Part shown: positions 1 to 11,754 of the stretch, piece after piece
How positions within the stretch are numbered: the first letter of the stretch is position 1
How the letters are laid out: each line of letters starts with the position of its first letter
Position numbers and translations under genes: made by a program
The notes under the pieces: model-generated
What the model saw: the letters and a program-made list of their open reading frames with translations, nothing else
Told to the model about the DNA's origin: nothing
Databases searched by the model: none
NCBI RefSeq assembly: GCF_030704535.1
Contig: NC_081810.1
Location: 8,814,501 to 8,878,500, forward strand
Source: Vitis vinifera
Taxonomy: Eukaryota; Streptophyta; Magnoliopsida; Vitales; Vitaceae
Reading direction: 5' to 3'
DNA length: 64,000 nt

Positions 1-1217
1 ATATGGATGGAGTCAATAGCTATGATTGGCCAACACCCCATTGCGAACCCTTGGATAGATACCGAATGAGCAACAAAGAGTTGCTCAAAATGTCCATCAC
101 TTGAATGCCCCAACTCAACAATGCTTCCCGGATTTGTTGCAACCATTTTCTCACACATCCAAGGCAACAATTTGTAATAATATTTAGGTTCTCCATAAAT
201 GCGCTCATTTGCCTTCTCCTTGATATTCCATGCTTGAAGATACATCAATTGCATCCCATGTTGCCTTTGAAAGTCCTTACAAATTTGGCGAGGTTGGTAA
301 TCAGGAGTGGACCGGATGACATCATCAATAAGCAATGAAGACTGATTAGGCCTCACTAAAGGTTGGCATGCGCCAACATCTTCCAAACTATGATTATGGT
401 GGTTATGAAAAGTGTGAACCTGAACGATGTTCAAATCCCCAACTGCACGAGCTGTGACTTTCCAAGGACATTTAGTAATTGTGCAAACAACTGTCACGTG
501 TTTCGTACTATTCCTCTTGAAGCGATAACGGAATCTACCAACAATTGACATCAAATAAACGGCATCACGGAACTCGGCAGCATTGGGGAAGGTATGTCCA
601 CTACCCATAATGAAATTTTCAAACCGACTTGAGTCACGTTCGAGTATATTTGCTTCCGCACATCTATGGGAAAACCCATACGACTCAATTGTAAGAGAGT
701 CATTACAGATATTAATTGGCAGATCGCCACGGGATGAAAGTAGGTGTGCGGAATTCGAACCAACAATAGGAGAAGGGGCATTACAAAGGAAAAAAACAAA
801 CAAAAAAAAATATTCATCCATCTACATATATTTGAAGACAAGTTAATAGACATAGTGGATGTGATGTTGGGAAGGCTATCAATACCTATTCGGTGCTATA
901 CAGCCTTCAACAACTTCACTTGATGATGAGACATAGACGTGACAAAACATTTCGTTGAATCGAAACATCTTAAGTAGGGTTGCATCATCATGCAACGGTA
1001 GTAGACATGATGGCTCAAACATGACCGTGAATTCCAATTTGATAGAATTCTGGTCAAAGTGCAGTGCATCACATAGTTTTGAAACGAAATCACTATGTGA
1101 CATATGCCGGCTAACAACCATCGATTCGGTACGACCACCCTAATATTGAACAGACCTTCCAACACATTTAACTAGATGACCGCCTTCATGAATGTAGCAG
1201 AACATGTCCTCTTCCAT
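1..1217 (-). pseudogene. MULE (MuDR-type) transposase, N-terminal part, broken and cut by the window edge
   Basis: The minus strand encodes the front of a plant Mutator-like transposase, the enzyme that moves MULE DNA transposons. A first block starts at an ATG at 1215-1217 and contains VSRHMSHSDFVSKLCD, then LPLHDDATLLKMFRFN, as in the N-terminal region of plant MuDR-like proteins. A second block (about 780 down to 1) is open and includes FPNAAEFRDAVYLMSIVGRF, the Cys/His stretch CTITKCPWKV...HTFHNHHNH (WRKY/FLYWCH-like DNA-binding domain) and the start of the catalytic domain. It ends at the edge with IIAIDSIH, whose Asp is probably the first residue of the DDE triad. An in-frame TAG (1140-1142) interrupts block 1, and the blocks are joined by a short intron or a damaged stretch near 790-880. 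The family is clear. I call it a pseudogene because of the stop; the rest lies outside the window. Confidence 0.8.
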
Positions 1218-4200
1218 CACCTTAATTAAATAGAAACTTGTTACAAAAAAATGACAACAAAAGTAAATAGGGATTATGTATGAATATAATGATGAAGGAA
1301 AGAGGAGAAGAGAGAGTGGAGAGAAAGGCCATAAAGGGGTCATTCTCGGGCCATGTGATGGTAATCGAACGTTTAAGATTTTTTTCTTAGTGACACAGAA
1401 GACATAGAGGAAACGAGAGAGCATGGATTGAAGGGCCCCTTTCTATATTCAAATCCCTAATATATACATGTATCCATATTCTAATGCCATGAAGTTGCTT
1501 AAGGAATATGAATGGTGGCTTCTTCCCTACCCACCTTTCCCATGTCCTCATTTCCAACCGATTTTCTATGTTTCTTTCCACTTCCACTCCTCATCATCCT
1601 AAAAACATAATTACATCTTATAACAGTTATCGAAAAGAACTTTTTACCGGGGACAAAACATTAAAAGTTAAATGATCGCACATATCGAAGAGAGACATTC
1701 TTTTGATGCAATTACTTTATGACTCTCACTCTCACTCTCATGTACATAACTTTCTATCTTAACTTTGTAGGTATATACCTAGGCCTAATGTGTTTATACA
1801 TGGACCTTGATTCGAAAGTGAAAAGTCCATCGTATCTTCACAAAGATTTCAATAAATCCCATATTATAGTTTTTTTCGAAATCAATTTGTATAATGCATC
1901 AAATTCGTTCATAGAGTTAATATTCAATCACCTCATCCTTTCAAGGTAAGAAATTGAAAGCAATTTTGGTGGACAAAGACAAAGCAAAAATATGTGGTAA
2001 ACAGTGAGTGATTAATGGGGCTGACTATAAACAAATAAGTTACTGTCTTAGTGAACATAATAGATGATAATAATTGCATAGTTAGGAAGAAAAGTTGATT
2101 GCAGAAACATCACAATAACTATGGTTTTTCCCTACATTTGCATGATGTTTTCGCAAGAAAATGAGAGAGAGACAGACACAGACACATAGAGAAGAAAGAA
2201 GAAGGAGCATAAGAAAAAAAGAATACCTCAAAAACAGTTCCCAAGTAATCTATGAATGCTAGAAAGTTGGTTTCTTCAAAAAGTTCGAATATATTTGTAG
2301 TCCAACAAGGAGAAGCTGAGAATGGGAAGAGAAAAAGGGATAGGGGAGGAATGTAAAAGCTTAGATATAGTACATAATGAATAAGCTAAGAAAGATTAAT
2401 GTTTATTGTAAATAACATAGGGCTTTTCTGGTATGTTTGAACAAAAAGAAGTTAAAGTCACTTATGTTTAGAAATAAATATGACAACAAAACAAACATTT
2501 TATATAGGTAACATTTTTGCCTTCTCCTGAAAATTAAAGTGGAAACCTACCAGGATCCCACCCCCAACACTTTGCTACGCCAACCAGGTTTCAAGGGCTA
2601 TGAAAAAAGAGGCTAAAATAAGCATTGAAGACAACTTTGAAGAAACAAGAACCAGCAAGAAAGAATCTGGAAGCTAATATAAACAAATCACAATCAAATT
2701 ACAGCATATACGCTGACTATGCAGATTCTATCACTCAAAATATTATGTTTAACTATTGACCATTAAGCATGCGAGTAGTGGCCAGAAACAACATGACAGT
2801 GAAGGGTTGAACCAAACATGAAGTTGGCTGGCAATGAAGGATTCATATAGCAGTACTAGTGAAGTAGTTGGATCAAAGACTAGTTGAATTAATTTCTTAG
2901 GTATATGCAGATATAATATAGTCTTTGCAACATATTGTGGTAAGTATCCAATATGAACTTGAAGTTGTATTTACTAATAGATAGTGCAGGCATGTGATGT
3001 TCTATATAGGATTGGTGAACAGTAGAAAATGCTACAAAAAACAATTGAAAACACCTCACTTATTCTAAAAATCAATATGTTTGTAGAATAATTTATGAAA
3101 ACACCGTTTTCAATCAAAAGTTTGCCAAAAGTGTTTTTTAATTTAGAAAACAGTTTTATTTTCGAGAACGGTTAGAAAATGGACCCTTGGTGTTTGTCAT
3201 ATATATATAAACATATATATTATTGAGTTAACTAACATTTTACTTCTTTCATTCTCCCATGTATTGGATTCACTCTTTTCTAGTGCGTTAATATAATTTT
3301 CTTACCTATGAAAGTAGAATTAACCTTTTATATCTCCTTGTATTTTTTTTTTTTTTTCTGATCCTAGGACAACTTCAGTTACTAAAAATATTCCATAACT
3401 TTAATAATCATCAAAGACAGAAGTTTGTGTCCATTTTCTAAATCTTGGAACAACATTAAAATATCACTCTTTGAGTAGCAAAATCAGGTGTAAAAAATCT
3501 TGGGAGTCAAATGCCAAGACTCATAGAAGTACAAAGTTTTCTTGTACCTTTTAGTCTCTTTTTACAGATCTATTTCAGAGGATACACTAAAAAAAATGAA
3601 TAAAATAGATAAAATCCTATGCTTTCTATTGATTAGAAAGGAAAACTCACACTGCCTACTGCCATTAACTAAAAAACATGATATTTATCAGATGTAACCC
3701 ATCAAAAAAGAAAAAAGAAAAAATCAGATGTACTGTGAGGAACAAGAAATATAAAATAGAGAACTCCACAAAATGGACAACCTCCTCACTCCCAGAAGGC
3801 CAGAATGCACCCTCTACCCACAGGAAGATTTCCTTAAACCATCCATACAAATATATTATAAACTTATATATATAAGAAACCATACTGGCAAGAACTTTTA
3901 TACTCAATTCATTTATAAACCATACTGACAGGAAACTTTATATTCATTCATTTACAAACCATACTGATAGGCACATTTATACTCGTTAATTCATAAATGT
4001 AAGAATCCATACTAATTGGCACCCTTGCACTCATTCAAACATACATTTACAGGATCCTCTAAGCCAAAGAAATTAAGACAGTCAATGCTCCATTGTTCTC
4101 GTATAGAAAAGTTCAACAATTTTTTTCCATATCAGATTCCATTAATGAATTACTACAATTTATAACCACACATGCCCACTTTAGAACCATTGAATTGAAT

Positions 4201-4602
4201 TAGTTCACATGGTTACAACATTTTTGTGAATCATGAATAAAATTAGTAGATACTGGTATAGTATAAAATTCCTCAGCAACTTTAAGAATGAAACAAAATT
4301 GCATCTAATATTGGTGTGCATCATGGAGGAGAAAAATCATTTAAACAACACCTAAATATCTATAAGAAACTGAGGAAAAGGAAAGAAAATAGCAAGGCAT
4401 TACAAAACATTTATTAAAGAATTAAAATATAATGTATTTAATGAAAATTAACTCTTAACTGTGAAAAACGCTTTACACAGAAAAGTCTAAAGTTTCTGCT
4501 TGATATGAAACTTATGACATGCCATGGAAAATGAATGCATGAAGCATGAAAACTTTATTGTATAATCACTAAAAATAAAGAAATTCTAAATTAGAAATTT
4601 AC
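1218..4602. other. intergenic, AT-rich, no gene recognised
   Basis: I see no coding sequence that I recognise. The first few hundred bases probably include the promoter side of the MULE. The rest is AT-rich with short homopolymers (for example T-runs near 3345-3357). One stretch at about 3025-3200 looks like a decayed small transposon but has no clear ends. Confidence 0.5.
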
Positions 4603-4674
4603 TTGTCTGTCCATTCAATATCTTCCCCTAAACTTCTTGAGCAGCCTTCTTAAATTTCTCGATTCCTTGAAGAT

Positions 4675-4805
4675 TTTTTATTTTTTATTGATAGGTAAAT
4701 GCAAATTGTATTAAAATTTAAAAGTATACACGAAGTATACAAGGCAAACAAAAAGAAAGAAGGTGGGAGTACATAAAAACCAACCACCAACCCCTATTCT
4801 CAATC
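4675..4805 (-). mobile_element. Short retroposon (LINE/SINE tail) with target-site duplication
   Basis: An insert of about 130 bp is flanked by the direct repeat CCTTGAAGAT (4665-4674 and 4806-4815). Its left end is T-rich (TTTTTTATTTTTTATTGATAG), the complement of an A-rich 3' tail. This indicates target-primed reverse transcription with the element on the minus strand. It is too short to code for anything. It interrupts the start of exon C of the AlaRS remnant. Confidence 0.75.
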
Positions 4806-4931
4806 CCTTGAAGATAGATCAATCATCAGTATTACAAAATTCAAATTGCCATAAGAACCTTAAAAAGGCATGGATGCATTATGTACACTACAATTATATT
4901 ATATGGGTTCACCAATAAACCAGCTTGCCTA

Positions 4932-5166
4932 TTGTTCCATGGTTTTTAAGGGCATTCCCCTTAATGTGTTACAACTAGATTGGCTAGCAGTGTGTAGCTC
5001 CAACGGGATGGTCTAGTCACAAGAGCTTGTTTGTAGTTTTTACATTGTAGCTTCTTGTTCTTTTTATTCTTGTTGTTTAGTTTTTTCTTTGGTGGGAGGA
5101 GTTCTCATCCTTCTTTTGTACTTCTTATTTCTATCAATATATTTCTTTGTTGTTTCTTATCAAAAA
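4932..5166 (+). mobile_element. 5'-truncated LINE 3' end with 18-bp target-site duplication
   Basis: The 18-bp repeat AATAAACCAGCTTGCCTA occurs at 4914-4931 and again at 5167-5184. The 235 bp between them end in TTGTTTCTTATCAAAAAAA, typical of plant LINE 3' ends (TATCAA then an A-tail). Only the 3' untranslated tail remains, with no coding sequence. It lies in the intron between exons B and C of the AlaRS remnant. Confidence 0.85.
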
Positions 5167-7102
5167 AATAAACCAGCTTGCCTAGAGATAAAATAGGATA
5201 CCGGTCTAGCATCTTACTCTCCATAAGGGGTTGTTCCTCTATTCCATGCATATGTCAAAAAGTGTGAAGTATGCATGTCAAATACAACATAATATGAAGA
5301 CATGCATGGGGCATGAGTGTAACAAGCCTATTGTTAGATTTTAAATTTGATAGGCATACTCATTTAAGGAAGAGAAAATTTGCATGCTCACTATAAGTCC
5401 CCAAAAATACATCATTTATCTGCTTATTAGTTACATGGATGTATTTGTAATAGTGAAATACTGTTCTTGGAACCAGGCATGTTATGTGTGTGTGTATTAA
5501 TTCACATATCCTTGATGAAATTTGACAACTACAACACCTACTAAAAATACTTGTAAACAAAGGGTGTTCCTCTCTTTGTCTCATCCCTGAAAGACCTCCC
5601 AATTTAATAGGTTCAATGTCCCTCTCCATCTTTCCCCAACGCACACACAAAAAGTGAATACTTCAAAACCCATGAAAGGGAAGATCTTCCATAATGGGCA
5701 TCCCTCTACCCATCTACTTATCCAACAACATTTAACCCAACTTGGGAGAGCTTCTAAGATGTTAAAAGCAGGGTTTGAAGGTCAAATGCAGCTTTTAAGA
5801 GAGTATTTGGATAGAACTTTCAACAATGGCCATGTACATTCAAACATGATTTATTCACATTTTGGAAAATCAGGAAGACCCATGGTTTTCCTCAAACATG
5901 AAGCAGGAAGAAATTTTTTATTTGATTAAAATGTTTAAAAATGTGAAAATTATCCTTCTTTTGAATAAAAGTATTTTTAAAATACAATTCCCAAACATAA
6001 AATGCAACCCGACGACAATATCTACTTCTACTTCCACCTCTACTGCACAAAAGTTAATTCTATCCCAAACAAGCCTTTAAGATCAACTCTTTATGTGGAA
6101 TATGCAAGCAGTGCACTAACTACAATAGGCAACACAAGGAAGGACAAAATCCAACAACACAACCAAAAAGATAAATTAAAATTAAAAGAAGATCATAAAA
6201 GCCCTCTTTGTATTAAACTAACAACATAATTTCAAAAATAATGGTTTCAACAAGACACAAAATAATTCCCGTTAGCATTCTAGCAACATCAAACAATGAA
6301 AGAATATGAATTTGAAATTATTTTAAATTTTAGAATATATGCCTAGCAGTGAGAAAGTTTCTGAAATTATTCATGTTCACTGTTTTTTTATAGAAAAAAA
6401 AAAGCACGGAGCCCTAGAACTTGTAAAGTTTTTTAAATCCATTTCTTGGGAGTTCCATAACATGTCATATAGATTTGACCTAAAGGACAAAAAAATGTCA
6501 CCACAACTTCTAAGTTCTACCCATTCAGAAATATATTAAAGTTTCCCATTTTCAAAATTTTCAATATTTCTAGCAATGCTAAACTGTGAACCCATAAAAA
6601 CAATTCAGTGAAGTCCACAAATGTTAGAATTTCAGACCAAAACATCAAGCACAAGGTAAAGAAACTTAGCAATAATTATATACATATACGCACGCATACC
6701 TTAAGTAATGTCTTGCCAAAACTTGCTTTCTCTTCAGCAATTATAAACTAATGTGCACTTCCTATTGTTTCAGTTTGGGGAAAACATCACCCATCACCTT
6801 TACAACAATGTTTACGAGGCTATTTTCAAAAAACCATTAACAAAAATGGTCAGTATATAGAGTTATGAATTAGTAACAAAAACTATGAACGAAGTTTCAA
6901 GTAGTCCTTTATGTGAAAAATTAGGGAAAAAGATACAAGAGAAACTTCAATAAATGCCTACACTGGGGAAAATTAAAAGAAACCTAAGCACCGTTGTCAT
7001 TTCTACCTATTGAAGAATCCTTCTTGTGCTTTCAGAACTTCACTTCCATAATTAACAGCTCTACGGAGAATACGCCTCAGAACGTATTCACAGTCCTCAT
7101 TG

Positions 7103-10100
7103 CTTACAAAGTAAATAAGGTAGTCATGAATACTGCTTTGAAAAAAGATACACTGAGATAATAAACAAAACAAGGAGAATTAGATCTTCATACACAATCC
7201 CCAGCATCTACTTCCTCCCAACACCACTCATCCCAAAAAAAAACAAAAAAAAAAGAATTAAAGCACAAATTTATTATGAGAAAATAATCAGCATATATTA
7301 TTTCAAGTACAAGATAAAATAAAGAATCAATATCCATCCAAGAGATTAAATATGTTTCCACAAGATCTTTTTAAACTTTGCCATCAGAGAAAAAATGATA
7401 ACATAAAATCCTTCCATTCATTGGTTGCAATAAAATTATATAACTAAACTTCAGACTTTCATAGTACAACAACAAGAAGATAGACAAAGAGAGTGAAAAC
7501 AAAAAATTTCCAATCATAACACTACTCCACCCCCATATACTTTCTTCTCTTCTAGAAAGACAAGAAATAAAAGTTAATTATATAAAAACACACAAATATT
7601 TTCCTAGAAAGATATCTTTAACCAAACCAATGATATTCCTACAGTTTAAATACAAAATCCCAAACTTCTGAACAAATTTTTCATAGATAAAGATAAAATG
7701 TGAAAAAGAAGTCATGTATCCAACCCTAAGTAGTCAGAATTAAAGATTTGGTGAGCTAAGTTGAATGTTCTCTGTTTATTGTTTCACAAGTTAGCAAGCT
7801 TCCACAGCCCAACAACGTCAAAAGATACTCTAAAGCACAAAGGGAATTTTTATTAAAATCTCCATCAATTAAGATTAAAACTCTCAAGTCTCAATAACAA
7901 TCTCTATCCAGCAACAACTAGAAGAGAAAGTATCAGTTAAAGAGGATTAACTTCATAGTTATTTATTTACAGAGGAGAGAAAAAAAAAAAAGACCAATAT
8001 CCATAAAATGCTTGAGTGCTTAGCTTCTAACCAATCCAATAATAATTCCTAAATTGTAGCACAACAGAATTGCTAACAACTATGATGACTTACTGTTTTA
8101 GCAAGCTTTCAATGACCAAATCAATAACTATAGATAAAAGGCTTAAGAACTATCCAAAGAGAGAAAAGATAAATAAATAAATAAATAGTAGCAGATAATT
8201 TTATTTCTGAAAAGAAATATAGAAAAGGAAAACAGAGAACCATAGAGATCAAAACAGAGCCAAATGGCGGTTTTCTTATCTAATATAGCCAGAAAAATAA
8301 AATAAAAGCATTATACCTTCAATAAAAATAACTAGCAATCTGGATAAATTGATTGCAATTTCTCAAGATCCATTTATTAGACCTAGTGGTAACAATTCCC
8401 AGTCATCATACAACTCTAATCTTGTATGTATATTCCCAGTCATTAGAATCTAATATCATGTTTGGTAGAGAGACAAACGGAACACAGATTTATGAGAGGA
8501 CAAGATTGAAAGTTTGCATAAAGCAAATCTCTAAATTAAGGACATATTGACTAGTTGACTAGGAGATTACAAGAGGAAAGAGAGAAGTATGGCTTACGAG
8601 CCGACCATGCATATCTTGATGTATTTGGAAGTGAAAGAATAAAACAATCTTTGATGATGTTGATCAATCAGAATTGTACCTGAAAAATGTTTTCCTGAAT
8701 TTTTTGTTGAATGGTCTGCTATATCAGTAAGAAATAAAGGCCTTTCTTTTGTAGATTTCATTTGATATTTTAGCTGCTACTTTAAGGATCAAGGAGTTTA
8801 ATTTCCCCCCTGTTTTTTCGTTTTAAAATCCTTATGAACATCACAAGTACTAGGGAAGTGCCTTCTTATTGGCAATTGTTTCACAACATTATAAATATTA
8901 TAAAAACATTAAATCAAGTTCAAGTTAGGCTTAGGTTGTTTGAACCTTGAACTAAACCTAGCCTTGATTAAGTTCAGGAAAAAAAAAACCTAATTTTTGC
9001 CCAACCCGATTACTGAAAATGATTGTCCAAGTATACAGGTTGGGTCCGTATTCTGCCCAAGTTGCACCCCTAACTTAATATCTATCTAATTATACTTGTC
9101 ATAAATTTTAAAAATAAAAAATATTAATATTTTTTTATATGAGATACAAAAGTTCTTAAAAATGTAATGATTTTTAAAATTATTTAAATAAATTGAGATA
9201 TCCAATATTTTTACTATCTCAAATTATAAATTTCCAAAAAAAAAATATTCAAAATATAATGAAATTTTAATAGATAATTCTCATATAAAAAAAAAAAAAG
9301 AAATATATCCAATTTGTAACTATCATTTTTCCTCATTTATATGAAAATTAAATAATTTTAAAATATATAAATCTCTTTACTAATTTTAATTATATTTAAT
9401 TTTTCATATTTCAAAAACCAAACACAAAAAATATAATTTTTCTGCATGTTTATTTTTTCGACAACCAAACATAACATAATTAAGTCTTCGATGAATTTAC
9501 TTTGATTTCAAACACAATGAATGAAGTGAATGAATTAGGGATTGATTCTAAGCAATAATGCAGAGAATGGTAGTTCACTATCAAAACAAAAGAATAAAAG
9601 GAATGAGGAGGAGAAGAAGAAAGAATAAGAGAAAAAGTCTTGGCTGCACTTACTACATTCCACTTATTTGAAGTGACTAAAGAAATTGTTAACAAATATG
9701 CAGTTGTGTAGGAGTGCAAGATGCAGTATCCAAATAAACCTCTTCCAACTCCCTGCATGTGCAAAAAGTCCACTAACTCATCCTATAACCCTAAAATCTT
9801 TGTCAACAAATCTACACTCCTCTCCACCATTTATTTATCATACTATCATATATTTGCATTTTCACCAATGTAGAAAATGGTCTAATAGATAATTGGGTTC
9901 TAGACTGAAAATAATTTCAATCTTAGCTTTCACCCACTAAGCTTGAAATCCATGATCATAAATTGATGGGTGTGTCTTATTCACACATACACATTGCAAG
10001 AATCCTCAACTAATGCTGTTATTGGAAGGAATCAGTGGGTGATGACTATGATTGTGACCTTAAGGTCCCACTAATAATTAAACATCTATCAATGAAGGAA

Positions 10101-10604
10101 CACTTATACCGGGTATGACATGGAATTTTGAAAATCCATGACTCATAAACAACAAGGTTTACCATGTGGGAACCTTGTTCCTATGACTCATAAACTCCCT
10201 TTGTTTTTATTAGTGGTGCTTTAGGCACCCTTTGTACACTCCCTATGTAATTTAGGGTGCTTTTGGCATTTCTCATGTTTTTTTTCCCCTCAAAACAGGA
10301 ACAACTGTCCATGCACCACAAGGGCTTCTAAAGAGTTGAGATTTCAAGGAATTTCTTCTTGTTTGTAGTTTATACGTCTAGCGTTCCTTTTACTCTAGTT
10401 TAATGACAGCGCAAACCACTTGTAAGCTGAATTCTTTCATTTTCTTTATGGAATACATTGTACTATCCTTTCCCAGGGAAAATATATGTATATAATAGAA
10501 AAAGAATTGAATACACCATTTGCAGTAGTAGGAACATGAATTGTGTATGCATTTCTAAGTACCTTTGAACACTTGTAAGTAGTTAGAAAAACATATATTG
10601 TATC
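7103..10604. other. intergenic, AT-rich, no gene recognised
   Basis: There are many A- and T-runs and no recognisable coding sequence on either strand. I looked for further AlaRS exons upstream of exon A and found none. The part between about 9040 and 9480 is extremely AT-rich and ends in CAACCAAACATAACAT, which resembles ends of small non-autonomous transposons, but I cannot define a full element. Confidence 0.45.
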
Positions 10605-11702
10605 AGTTAGCCCAAGGGTTCTCCTAATTGGGTTTTATGATAACAAGTCATGGTTAAGTGACTAATTGGTTTAATGATTAAGAATCTCAAGTATAAACCC
10701 AAAAATTCATCAAATAACCAAATGGATACAAGATTGAGACGCTTGGAATACTTGCGATCATAGGAAACTAATGTAAGATGAATGCATAAGTGCACTTAGG
10801 ATTTTCACACGTTTCATGCATCTTTGAAAACTCAGTTTATTCTTTAAAACGTCGATTTCATTAAAACCCGAGTTTTTAACTAATGTACCTTAGGCAAAAT
10901 ATTTCAAAATTGGCTTAATAATTTACCTAAAGACCTTGCCTAAGTGTTAGAAAATAAAGGAATTAAAAAAATAGGTTTTCGGGGCCAAAAAGACTCTTTC
11001 CGGTCGAGGTGTTTCTCTTACCAGTCGAGGTTCGGTCGAGGTTCGGTTAAGGCAACGGTAACCTGTCATGCATTAAATGCTCCAACGGCTAGTGAACCGG
11101 TCGACCCCTAGCTCGACCAGATGAGGTTACCTTTTGCTGTTTTTGACTCCCGAGCTTAGAAACCTATAAATTGAGAGCTTCACTTCATTTATTGACAAAA
11201 GAACACTTGCATTCAATAGCCTACCTACTTGTTCTTGATCAAAAAGCTCTCATTTATTTCATAGTACATTAAATCACCACTTGCATATCCTTTAGTGCAC
11301 TCTTGTGTGTCATCCTAGCTTTGTCTTGTATTTGAGCTATCTTTAAGCTAGGTTGAGGGATTATATCTTGTAAAAATCCGAGTGTTAAAGCCTTCTAGAG
11401 GGTTGAATCTTGAAGAGGTTGTATAAGAGCCCATTGGAGCTGAAATCCAAGTGTAAGAAGATTGGAAGCTTGGTTGAAGCTTCGAGTTAGTGGAACCCTC
11501 ACTCGGTTAGGAGGTTGAGGAGAGTGGACGTAGGCAAGTAAGTGTCGAACCACTATAAACCCAAGTTTGAATTCTCTAAACTCTATCTCTTTACTTTGCT
11601 TATATTGTGTTTGAATTTGTTGTGATTGAAAAGATTTTAAAAACCCAATTCACCTCCCCTATTGGGTGTTTTTCTTAACTAAGTATAGCCTTTGTTTTCT
11701 CA
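10605..11702 (+). repeat. 5' long terminal repeat of the Copia element
   Basis: This 1098-bp repeat matches 18904-21749 once the nested insertion is removed. It ends TTTGTTTTCTCA. It includes a short run of CGGTCGAGG-type units near 11000-11052 that is longer in the 3' LTR. Confidence 0.92.
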
Positions 11703-11704
11703 AT

Positions 11705-11716
11705 TGGTATCAGAGC
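11705..11716 (+). promoter_or_regulatory. Primer binding site (initiator Met tRNA)
   Basis: TGGTATCAGAGC follows the 5' LTR after two bases. It is the standard Copia minus-strand primer site, complementary to the 3' end of initiator methionine tRNA. Confidence 0.9.
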
Positions 11717-11754
11717 TAGACCTTTTTTTTTAAGACTTAATCGTCTAAAAGGAA

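Larger units (their letters stand above)
4603..7102 (-). pseudogene. Alanyl-tRNA synthetase pseudogene fragment (three exon remnants)
   Basis: Three minus-strand pieces match consecutive parts of the catalytic half of class II alanine-tRNA ligase, in order and still separated by introns. Exon A (7102-7007) reads [16 protein letters not shown]...[11 protein letters not shown], the conserved [15 protein letters not shown] block. Exon B (6829-6700) reads LVNIVVKVMGDVFPKLK, then, after an in-frame TAG and a small frameshift, IIAEEKASFGKTLLK. Exon C (4666-4603) reads GIEKFKKAAQEV, a TAG, then GKILNGQ. Donor sites survive after A and B. Conserved GREY is DCEY here. I found no earlier or later AlaRS exons, so this is a partial intron-bearing genomic copy and not a processed one. 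A small retroposon sits at the start of exon C. Family assignment is from recognised conserved motifs; loss of function is inferred from the stops. Confidence 0.82.

Noticed and set aside
5654..5929. Open frame of 91 codons on the plus strand
   Set aside because: It lies in an intron of the AlaRS remnant and shows no known motif.
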